Shown: positions 53,833 to 62,444 of the stretch, in pieces
Layout: every line of letters starts with the position of its first letter
Numbering within the stretch: the stretch's first letter is position 1
DNA from: Planctobacterium marinum
GTDB lineage: Bacteria > Pseudomonadota > Gammaproteobacteria > Enterobacterales > Alteromonadaceae
Reading direction: 5' to 3'
Assembly: GCF_036322805.1 (NCBI RefSeq)
Contig: NZ_AP027272.1
Location: 4,650,001 to 4,714,000 of the forward strand
Length of the DNA: 64,000 nt
Program-made: the position numbers and the translations under genes
The notes under the pieces: model-generated
What the model was told of the DNA's origin: nothing
The model's input: only the letters and a program-made list of their open reading frames with translations
Databases searched by the model: none

Positions 53833-55302
53833 ATGACCCAGACTTTGCTTGCCAACACCTATGCCGCCGTGGATCTCGGATCCAATAGTTTCCATTTATT
53901 AGTAGTAGAGGAAACATCAAACGGTATTCGCATTCGCAATCGAGTGAAGCAAAAAGTCAGACTGGCATCAGGTCTGGATGACAATAACCTGTTAGATGCT
54001 GCAAGTATGCAAAGGGGCTGGGATTGCCTGGCCATCTTTGCCCAACAGCTACAGTACATACCGAAAAGCAATATCATTGTGGTAGCTACCGCAACCCTCC
54101 GCTTGGCAACCAACCGAAATGAATTTGTCGCTAAAGGCGAACAACTACTTGGGCACACTATTCGCATTATCAGCGGCGAAGAAGAAGCTGCCTATATCTT
54201 CAGCGGTGTTACCAGCGACCAAAAAAGTAATCGTAATTCGTTAGTCATAGATATTGGCGGTGCCAGTACCGAGTTAGGCTGGGGCAAGGGTAATCAACCC
54301 AGCCTGCTGCATAGCTTAAATATGGGCTGCGTCACCTGGACCAATCGCTGGTTTGCTGATGAGCAGCTTAACGAAGACAACTTTCGCAATGCCGTCAATG
54401 CCGCCAAAGAAGTGATTAAACCGGTACTGTCTGAGTTTGCTGATCTAAAAGTGCACGATTGCCTGGGCGCGTCTGGCACCCCGCAAGCCATAGTAGAGAT
54501 ACTGACTGCACAAAACCTGCCAGCCACTATCACTCTGCCCTTTTTGCAGCAATTGGCGCAATCTTGCTGTTCAGCTTGGCATCTGGATAATTTAAAGATA
54601 ACAGGATTACAAGAGAGTCGACGTGCCATATTCCCGGCAGGGCTAGCCATTTTAATAGCACTGTTTGAATCACTGGATATCCAACAGATGCATCTCGCCC
54701 AAGGCGCACTGCGAGAAGGAGTATTAGCGGAGGTACTGCCAACGCCTTTTAATCGCTCTCAGGAAAAAGTATTAGCATTACTGCGCATAGATGAAAATCA
54801 AGCACACAGGGTATATCGCTGTTGCCAGCAAATTCTGGCCAATTGCCAGCCAGAACCGCAACTTAACGCCATGCTAAAAAAAGTGTTGCAGAATGCCTGT
54901 CTGTTACACGAAGCCGGTCAGATGATAAGCTTTAAGAACCACCAACAACACGCCCGGTATCTGCTACAACACACCAATATGTCGTGGCTAAACTTTGAAG
55001 AAAAACAGCTGATTTCAAGAGTGGTCAGTTCCAATCCTTCTGCCACCCACTCTGAAACTCTACATCCACAATACAACGAACAACAATTGAACTTATTAAT
55101 CCGCACTTTGCGCCTGGCCGTTATTCTGTGCAGTCAACGCATTGATCAGCGCTTTGCCGTGCCGGATATCGAGATCAGTGACAATTTGTGGCAACTGCGC
55201 TTTAGCGAAAACTATCTGGCTAATAACCCGTTGTTACGCCATTTATTAAACGAAGAGCAGCAAAGTATTAAGTCGGTAAACTGGCTGCTCAGCTTCGATT
55301 AG
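53833..55302 (+). CDS. gppA: Ppx/GppA phosphatase (guanosine pentaphosphate phosphohydrolase)
   Basis: The 489-residue protein has the ASKHA-fold motifs AAVDLGSNSFHLLVVEE, KVRLASGLDD, ATATLRLATNR, ISGEEEAAYIFSGV, VIDIGGASTELGWG and GASGTPQA, and a C-terminal HD-type helical region. GppA converts pppGpp to ppGpp in the stringent response; Ppx degrades polyphosphate. Synteny with rhlB favours GppA. The ATG is 18 bases after the rhlB stop. Confidence 0.93.
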   Translation: MTQTLLANTYAAVDLGSNSFHLLVVEETSNGIRIRNRVKQKVRLASGLDDNNLLDAASMQRGWDCLAIFAQQLQYIPKSNIIVVATATLRLATNRNEFVAKGEQLLGHTIRIISGEEEAAYIFSGVTSDQKSNRNSLVIDIGGASTELGWGKGNQPSLLHSLNMGCVTWTNRWFADEQLNEDNFRNAVNAAKEVIKPVLSEFADLKVHDCLGASGTPQAIVEILTAQNLPATITLPFLQQLAQSCCSAWHLDNLKITGLQESRRAIFPAGLAILIALFESLDIQQMHLAQGALREGVLAEVLPTPFNRSQEKVLALLRIDENQAHRVYRCCQQILANCQPEPQLNAMLKKVLQNACLLHEAGQMISFKNHQQHARYLLQHTNMSWLNFEEKQLISRVVSSNPSATHSETLHPQYNEQQLNLLIRTLRLAVILCSQRIDQRFAVPDIEISDNLWQLRFSENYLANNPLLRHLLNEEQQSIKSVNWLLSFD

Positions 55303-55318
55303 AATAGTTTTTCATCGT

Positions 55319-56332
<1,014 letters not shown>

Positions 56333-56345
56333 TCAGGTTCGAATA

Positions 56346-57125
56346 TCACCGCAATTTAAGGCCAAACAAACGCGCAGCATTGGCGCTACTGACCTCAGCG
56401 ATGGTTGCCACTGAAACTTGTTTAATTTCAGCTATCGTCTCGGCGATATGGGGTAAATAACAAGGTTCATTGCGTCGGATTTTTCCGGGTAAGGTTTTAG
56501 GAGTTAAGTAAGGTGCATCCGTTTCGATCAGCAATTTGTCTAACGGTAGATGAACCAGCGCTTCACGCAGGGATTCACCGCGCTTTGGATCACATAACCA
56601 ACCAGTGACACCAATATATAAACCCAGCGATAAATAGCCCTGCATTTGCTCAGTGGTACCGGTAAAGCAGTGAGCCACCCCTCTGAGATTATTAACCCCA
56701 GACAGGATTTCCATCTGGCTATCCCAGGCGTCTCGCTCGTGTAAAAACAAAGGTAATTCCAGCTCACTAGCTAAAGCAATTTGTTGTTTAAACACAGCGA
56801 TTTGTGCTTCAGCAGGGGAAAAATTGCGATTAAAATCGAGGCCACATTCACCAATCGCCTTTACCCCGGGCTGACTGGCTAATTGTCGCAAAATGTCGAT
56901 ATATGAAGCCGACACTTGTGCGGCATCATGGGGATGTACTCCGGCAGTAGACCAACAATAATCCGGATACTGTTGGCATATTTCCAGTGCAGCTTGGCTT
57001 TCCCGCTCAGAAGTACCCGTGATGAGCAAACCTGCAACGCCCGAATCACAGGCGCGCTGAATCACCTCATCAAGATCGTCATTGAATCGGTTATTGGTTA
57101 AATTGACGCCGATATCAAACAGCAG
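56346..57125 (-). CDS. tatD: TatD-family metal-dependent hydrolase, probable CTG start
   Basis: TatD is a metal-dependent DNase/hydrolase. Visible are the metal-ligand motifs STAGVHPHDA, GECGLDFNRNFSP, LFLHERDAWD, VAHCFTG and LIETDAPYLTP. The first conventional start is GTG 57065, which would delete the conserved N-terminal strand. The frame is open upstream and encodes L-F-D-I-G-V-N-L-T-N-N-R-F, the standard TatD beginning, preceded by two CTG codons (57120-57125) and AAGGGA at good spacing. No ATG, GTG or TTG is available, so I use CTG. Follows an unknown gene in the tat operon. Confidence 0.88.
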   Translation of the reverse strand: MLFDIGVNLTNNRFNDDLDEVIQRACDSGVAGLLITGTSERESQAALEICQQYPDYCWSTAGVHPHDAAQVSASYIDILRQLASQPGVKAIGECGLDFNRNFSPAEAQIAVFKQQIALASELELPLFLHERDAWDSQMEILSGVNNLRGVAHCFTGTTEQMQGYLSLGLYIGVTGWLCDPKRGESLREALVHLPLDKLLIETDAPYLTPKTLPGKIRRNEPCYLPHIAETIAEIKQVSVATIAEVSSANAARLFGLKLR

Positions 57126-57143
57126 AGCGAGTCCCTTTTGCGA

Positions 57144-57680
57144 TTAGCTTTTGCGTTTTACGCGGATATTCTGATTGTTTCCTTGCTTCGAGAGATAAAA
57201 CGCTCCCAGTAAGCCTCGACTAATCACAATACTATCACCCACTGACAAACTCATACGCTCAGAATCAGTCTGACGCCAAACCTGGCCATCTTGTAAGGTA
57301 ATAATCAGCTTGCCGTGTGGATTCTTTTCTATCTTACCCACTACAGATCGCAGTTCAGAGGCTTCAGCACTTTTTCTTTCGGCTAACTGCTGTTCCAAAC
57401 CAAAGCTATTTTGTGGTGCCGTTTGCACTTCATTATTCACTGCATTGCGTCGCGCGTCAGGAGAAGCCACCACAACCGGACGATTGGCGTAAAACTCAGC
57501 CAGCTCCGAGTCTTCCAAATTGTTAGCGCGCTGTGCTAATTGGTCATAACAAACAAGACGCTTCACTGAGTTACTCACCGAACGGCATTTTTCCATGGCC
57601 TGCGCCAACGTTTCTGCTTGTACACTGACACTAACTAGCTGGGTAACCGCAGCAAATAAGGCTATTAAGGTAAATTTCAT
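57144..57680 (-). CDS. Periplasmic protein of unknown function inside the tat operon
   Basis: This 178-residue exported protein has a signal peptide (cleavage near VSVQAET), then an N-terminal segment M-E-K-C-R-S-V-S-N-S-V-K-R-L-V-C-Y-D-Q-L, whose two Cys and CYD motif recur in a group of periplasmic proteins including some type VI-associated ones, a central polar linker and a small beta domain (GKIEKNPHGKLIITLQDGQVWRQT, LSVGDSIVISRG). It lies one base after tatC and 18 bases before tatD, so it is co-transcribed with the twin-arginine genes. Function not established. Confidence 0.72.
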   Translation of the reverse strand: MKFTLIALFAAVTQLVSVSVQAETLAQAMEKCRSVSNSVKRLVCYDQLAQRANNLEDSELAEFYANRPVVVASPDARRNAVNNEVQTAPQNSFGLEQQLAERKSAEASELRSVVGKIEKNPHGKLIITLQDGQVWRQTDSERMSLSVGDSIVISRGLLGAFYLSKQGNNQNIRVKRKS

Positions 57681-57681
57681 T

Positions 57682-58440
57682 TTATTTCGCTATCCTTTTT
57701 TCTTCTTCGTCTGCCTCAGAGTCTTCTCTGTTGCTGGCGTATAGACCACCGATCATGACACCAAGTTCAAATAAAAGCCACATTGGCAGTGCCAACAGGG
57801 TTTGGGAAATGGGATCTGGCGGAGTCATTAACATGCCCACCACAAAAACACCTACTATTACGTAAGGGCGCTTCTCTCGTAAACTATCGGCACTAGTAAA
57901 GCCCGTCCAGCACAACAGAATAATGGCTATCGGGATCTGAAAAGAAACCCCAAAGGCAAAAAACAGCTTCAATACAAAATTCAGGTAGCTGTTAATGTCG
58001 GTACTGATCACCACCCCTTCAGGTGCGACACCAATAAAAAACGGAAACGCCAGTGGGAAAATAACGAAATAGGAAAAGGCGATACCAGCATAAAACAAAA
58101 ACGTACTGGCCAGCATCAGAGGGGCCACCAGCTTTTTCTCGTTTTTATAAAGTCCCGGCGCCACAAACGCCCAAACTTGATAAAGGACATAAGGTATGGC
58201 AATGAAGAACGACAGTACCAGAGTTAATTTAAAAGGGGCAAAAAATGGACTGGCCACATCCGTGGCGATCATTTGCGCGCCTTCTGGCATGGCATTTATC
58301 AGGGGCTGCGACATCAGCGCATACAAATCCTGAGCAAAATATGCCAGCCCTAAAAATATCAAAAGTACGCTAAGTACCGCCTTAAGCAGACGATTGCGCA
58401 ACTCCACCAGGTGGTCAATAAGGGTAACAGCGTCAGACAT
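57682..58440 (-). CDS. tatC: Twin-arginine translocase subunit TatC
   Basis: TatC is the receptor for twin-arginine signal peptides in the inner membrane. The 252-residue protein has six membrane segments and the conserved cytoplasmic N-terminus [16 protein letters not shown] and loop [16 protein letters not shown]. Follows tatB after three bases. Confidence 0.98.
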   Translation of the reverse strand: MSDAVTLIDHLVELRNRLLKAVLSVLLIFLGLAYFAQDLYALMSQPLINAMPEGAQMIATDVASPFFAPFKLTLVLSFFIAIPYVLYQVWAFVAPGLYKNEKKLVAPLMLASTFLFYAGIAFSYFVIFPLAFPFFIGVAPEGVVISTDINSYLNFVLKLFFAFGVSFQIPIAIILLCWTGFTSADSLREKRPYVIVGVFVVGMLMTPPDPISQTLLALPMWLLFELGVMIGGLYASNREDSEADEEEKRIAK

Positions 58441-58443
58441 TTT

Positions 58444-58749
58444 TTATTGAGGATCTTTTCGATATGGTTGGTTAACCGACTCAGCCGCAGCTTTCAGTTC
58501 GTCAACACTTTCCTGGAGTTCTGGAGACAGATTTTTTAGCTGCTGTTCTTCAGCTTTTTTCAGGTTCTCATGCAATTCATGGATACGCACTTGCTGCTCA
58601 ATCTCTTGACGAAAACCATTAGCCACATTTTTGATATTGCGGATAGTACGACTGGTTGAGCGAATCGCTCCGGGTAACCTTTCCGGGCCCAGCACTAAGA
58701 GCGCAATTACGCCGATAACTAACAGTTCCCAAAAGCCAATATCAAACAT
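58444..58749 (-). CDS. tatB: Twin-arginine translocase subunit TatB
   Basis: The 101-residue protein begins [25 protein letters not shown], with the invariant Glu in the membrane segment and the G-P hinge, then an amphipathic helix. Works with TatC in substrate binding. Shorter than E. coli TatB (171), mainly at the C-terminus. Confidence 0.97.
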   Translation of the reverse strand: MFDIGFWELLVIGVIALLVLGPERLPGAIRSTSRTIRNIKNVANGFRQEIEQQVRIHELHENLKKAEEQQLKNLSPELQESVDELKAAAESVNQPYRKDPQ

Positions 58750-58764
58750 GCGCCATTAACCTGA

Positions 58765-59001
58765 TTATTCAGCGTTTTGCTTTTCTTTGCTCTGCGTGGT
58801 TTGTTGCTGATTGCTTTGATCTTGCACGCCTTGCGGCTCTTTAAAGTCTGCATCGGCTTTGTTTTCATCCGTTACAGCGCTTTTGAAGCCTTTCACCGCA
58901 GAACCCAAATCAGACCCCAACGAGCGAAGCTTTTTAGTTCCGAATAACAACACGATAATGGCGAAAATTATCAGCAATTGCCAAATACTGATGCCACCCA
59001 T
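58765..59001 (-). CDS. tatA: Twin-arginine translocase subunit TatA
   Basis: The 78-residue protein has one membrane helix ([21 protein letters not shown]), the F-G hinge, and an amphipathic helix [19 protein letters not shown]; it forms the translocation pore. First gene of the tatA-tatB-tatC-x-tatD operon. Confidence 0.98.
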   Translation of the reverse strand: MGGISIWQLLIIFAIIVLLFGTKKLRSLGSDLGSAVKGFKSAVTDENKADADFKEPQGVQDQSNQQQTTQSKEKQNAE

Positions 59002-59213
59002 AACGACTCTCCTTAAAATTTTCCTGTAGTATACCCGTTCCGCTAAATACAGGGAACAAAGTATTTTTTATTAGCTGGTTCACACTCTTAGCAACAATTA
59101 GGGTTTGCTGATCTCAGTGTTTTTAGACCACACTTAGATAACACCAGTATGACAATAACCTACGTCATTATCATACAAATCAATGCTAGATAGACAGAGG
59201 AAGGTTAACCAGA

Positions 59214-60137
59214 TTGTTGCAAAACATTACCATTTTCATGATTGTCGGCATGTTATGTGCGCCAGTAACCTTAGCTGAAGAAGAGCAGCAACCTTGGTTG
59301 GACTCATTGCATGACAGTGTGACCGGTTCGGTAAACAGCACGGCAGTTTGGTTAGATGATTTCTTCGCAGACGAAAACTTTAACATCGATGAACTGCCCA
59401 ATGGCGGAGCAAGGATCAGTTTAGGCTGGGAACCTCGCAGCCGCGACATTATGGAGTTTGAAACGAAAATTCGGGTTAAATTTAATCTGCCCAACCTGGA
59501 AAATCAGGTGGATATCGTATTCAGTGACTTTGACGAAGATCTTGAGCGTGCCCCCGTTAAAGCGGCACAAAATGAAGTACTGTCCACTCAAAATCGCTTC
59601 AATCTGGCCTTGAAATGGACCCACCCGCAATCAAAAGACAGTGTCTGGTCGCATCGTATCGGTGTCGGTCGTAAAGCGCAGCCATATGCTCGCACACGCT
59701 ATGCCGCGCGCGGTGAATTCAGCGAATCTCAGCGTTATCGTTGGGAGATCTCAGGCTATTTTTACAGTCAGGAAGGCTTGGGCAGTCATTTTGGTGTGCA
59801 ATTGGAGCAAGATTTGGCCGACTTTTCGGTAATGCGCCTGGATAACAATTTCTTCTTCAGAGATGAAACTAACGATTGGTTATGGCAACACAATCTCTAT
59901 GCGATGCAACAGCTTTCCGACTCCTCAGCATTGATCACAGGTATTTATCTGGAAGGGTTGAGTCAACCAAACTACCGTATCGAGGAATATCTGATCAGCA
60001 GTCGTTGGCGCAAAAATGCTTTGAGGGAGTGGCTGTATTTTGAATTAGAGCCTTTTATTTTGTGGCGAAGGGATGAGAGCTTCAGTGCTTCTTATGGCAT
60101 TGCACTGAGGGTAGAGGGCTTTTTTGGCGACTATTAA
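59214..60137 (+). CDS. Exported, probably outer-membrane protein, unknown function
   Basis: The 307-residue protein has a signal peptide (cleavage near VTLAEEEQ), a short acidic N-terminal region and then alternating strands rich in aromatic residues (RISLGWEPR, NRFNLALKWTH, YRWEISGYFYSQ, HNLYAMQQLSD, EYLISSRWRKNA, FELEPFILWRRDE) ending in an aromatic-rich F-F-G-D-Y. This looks like a 10-12-stranded barrel. Start TTG 59214 has GAGGAAGG nine bases upstream. Family not recognised. Confidence 0.72.
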   Translation: MLQNITIFMIVGMLCAPVTLAEEEQQPWLDSLHDSVTGSVNSTAVWLDDFFADENFNIDELPNGGARISLGWEPRSRDIMEFETKIRVKFNLPNLENQVDIVFSDFDEDLERAPVKAAQNEVLSTQNRFNLALKWTHPQSKDSVWSHRIGVGRKAQPYARTRYAARGEFSESQRYRWEISGYFYSQEGLGSHFGVQLEQDLADFSVMRLDNNFFFRDETNDWLWQHNLYAMQQLSDSSALITGIYLEGLSQPNYRIEEYLISSRWRKNALREWLYFELEPFILWRRDESFSASYGIALRVEGFFGDY

Positions 60138-60151
60138 CGCCAAGGTAACGA

Positions 60152-60183
60152 AAAAAGCACCGGAATAGTCCTTTCCGGTGCTT
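60152..60183 (-). terminator. Rho-independent terminator after the subtilase gene
   Basis: On the minus strand the 11-bp stem AAGCACCGGAA/TTCCGGTGCTT is followed by TTTTTCG. It lies 52 bases beyond the protease stop and between the convergent genes. Confidence 0.88.
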
Positions 60184-60234
60184 GCACTAGTTAGCTTCCC
60201 AACACATAAAAGAAGCTAATCAAACCATGGGCTA

Positions 60235-61875
60235 TTACTCGTAGCTATATGACATAGTTACACCGCTATATGCTCTGTAACCGCGAATACTAACGTGCCA
60301 GGTGCCTGACGCAGGGTTGTTGAAGGTACAGGTTTCGTTGTTGCCCGAGGTATAAGGGCGACAATCGTAGGTGCTAGTAGTCGGATCAGCTCCATAACGC
60401 ATGTACAAGTCTGCATCGCCAGAACCACCTGAAATGCTAACCGACATAGTAGTAACACCTGCTGGGATTTCCCAAGTATAACGGTCCCATGCATTGCGCG
60501 ACCCACTCAGATTAGAGATAGAGCCGTTTACCGGATCGACATTACCGCCGCCGCCACCATTTCCACCACCATTACCATCACCGGCACAACCATAAGTATT
60601 TAGATAGTTGTAGGCGTCTTCCGATTGCACTATGCCATAACCGTATTGAGTATCACGGCCAGCTGAACCTTTGTCCTTCGCGGTAGCTTGTAATGCAGAG
60701 CGGATTTCATCGGCGCTACACTGAGGGAAGAAGCTCCACACCAAAGCGGCAACACCAACAACATGAGGCGTCGCCATTGAAGTACCACTCAGGGTCGCAT
60801 ACGAGTTAGTGGGATAAGTGGAATAAACCGAGGAGCCAGGACCTGCCAGTTCTACCTGACTATTATACTGAGAGTAGCTGGCGCGGCTTTCACTGGAAGT
60901 TACCGCGGCCACGGATACCACCGCATCGTAAGAGGCAGGGTATGAAAAGCTACTATTACCATCGTTACCTGCTGCTGCAATCAACAGGATATCCTGGTCT
61001 GCGAAGTTCTGCATGGCATTCGACTCTGCTGTAGAAGAACTACCGCCACCCAAACTCATGTTTACAACATTTGCACCCGCGTCGGCACATTGCTGAATAC
61101 CAGTGATGAGGTCAGAAGCAAATGTCCAGCTTCCTGAGTCATTGAATATTTTAACTGCATGAATATCTACACCCGGATAAACACCAACCACACCTTCGTT
61201 ATTTGCCAACGCCGCGATTGTGCCAGCAACGTGGGTACCATGACCATTACCGTCATTATACCAATTACCTACACTACCGTTGTTCGCATCACCAGAAGCG
61301 CCATTATTTTGATCCGGCAAATCTGGATGACCGAGATTATAACCAGTATCAATAACACAAACTTTTCTGGCACTAAGATTATTCTGGAATAGCTGGTCAG
61401 CTTGCACCATGGGAATGCCATAAGGCGTGGTTTGTGCCATCAAATGACGTTTAGGATCTTCCTCTGCAGTAGCTACACTGTGATGGTTGGCTACCGTATT
61501 AAAGGTTTTCTTATCCATGTTCACCACCATCATATTGTGGCTTTCAATGGCTTTAATAGGTGTCGCTCCTAAACTACGCAGGTGTTCATTGGCCAGTCGT
61601 ACATCCAGTTTACCTTGGCGGTCAAACAGTGAAACGCCGCCATTTAGCTTTATTGATTCAGCATCTCCCATTACCGCATCATCTTTGAAAATGACAATGT
61701 AACGCTGTTGCATTTCCGCCAACATAGGCGCCTGGTTTGCCTGAACCTGTGTTTCCACTGCTGATCTAACTGGCGCTTTAGCAGATTCAGTTTCTGCTGC
61801 AAAGACTGCACTGGCAAACAGAGAAACAGACGAAAAGCCTAAGCCTAGTACGACCTTATTGAATTTATGAGACAT
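60235..61875 (-). CDS. Secreted subtilisin-like serine protease with PPC domain
   Basis: The 546-residue protein has a signal peptide (cleavage near AVFAAET), an inhibitor I9 propeptide (YIVIFKDDAVMGD), and an S8 catalytic domain with D176 (VCVIDTGYN), H212 (GNGHGTHVAG), the oxyanion Asn in AAAGNDGN, and S366 (LSGTSMATPHVVG). A Gly-rich linker leads to a C-terminal PPC domain (GSGDADLYMRYGADP, YTSGNNETCTF), usually removed on maturation outside the cell. Secretion is probably by the type II system. Monocistronic with its own terminator. Confidence 0.96.
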   Translation of the reverse strand: MSHKFNKVVLGLGFSSVSLFASAVFAAETESAKAPVRSAVETQVQANQAPMLAEMQQRYIVIFKDDAVMGDAESIKLNGGVSLFDRQGKLDVRLANEHLRSLGATPIKAIESHNMMVVNMDKKTFNTVANHHSVATAEEDPKRHLMAQTTPYGIPMVQADQLFQNNLSARKVCVIDTGYNLGHPDLPDQNNGASGDANNGSVGNWYNDGNGHGTHVAGTIAALANNEGVVGVYPGVDIHAVKIFNDSGSWTFASDLITGIQQCADAGANVVNMSLGGGSSSTAESNAMQNFADQDILLIAAAGNDGNSSFSYPASYDAVVSVAAVTSSESRASYSQYNSQVELAGPGSSVYSTYPTNSYATLSGTSMATPHVVGVAALVWSFFPQCSADEIRSALQATAKDKGSAGRDTQYGYGIVQSEDAYNYLNTYGCAGDGNGGGNGGGGGNVDPVNGSISNLSGSRNAWDRYTWEIPAGVTTMSVSISGGSGDADLYMRYGADPTTSTYDCRPYTSGNNETCTFNNPASGTWHVSIRGYRAYSGVTMSYSYE

Positions 61876-62444
61876 TGATATTGTTCCTGTCGTTCATTGA
61901 GGGCTTATTCACTGCCTGCTTGATACAAAACTAAGTGATAAGCGCTCGAGTTATTGGATTTAAATTCCCGAACCAACAAGGAGCCTCAATCTAGCGTTGA
62001 GTGATCTGATGGTTCGCAACACGCTTCTCCTGTTTTGTAAAAAGCCCTGTGGTTCACAGAACTTTGTCACAAACTTCAAAGCGAGCATTTTATTTACCCA
62101 ACAAACTACTTAATTGAATGACAATAAACACCCCCAAACAACTGGTAAGACCTCATGCTGAAATTTAAATTTCCATTTTAACACTCTGTTTTTATTGATT
62201 TTTACGATGTCACTTTGAATATCTAATGGCCGACAAAAAAATAATTAGTGCGATACAGTAATCCTTTCATTTGTAAACAATTGAATACGGCTTCGTTAAA
62301 AAATGTAACTTGAATTGTTCGGCCTTTTATTGTTTTATTTATCAGAGGGTATATTTTTTACCTCTTCAAGGGGGATGCTTTTCATTTGAATAATCGCGAT
62401 AACAAGGAGAGAAAACAAAATCTATTTATGAGGGTAGCGACCCA
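61876..62444. other. Intergenic region of 569 bases between divergent genes
   Basis: AT-rich, with no reading frame of note except a six-codon open frame at 62428-62448 overlapping the next start. It should hold the protease promoter and the promoter of the HTCS-like gene. An imperfect hairpin AGAGGGTA/TTACCTCT lies near 62345-62366. I see no repeat or RNA gene. Confidence 0.5.

Noticed and set aside
53554-53895. Minus-strand frame across the rhlB-gppA junction
   Set aside because: Lies inside two well-supported genes on the other strand and has no family resemblance.
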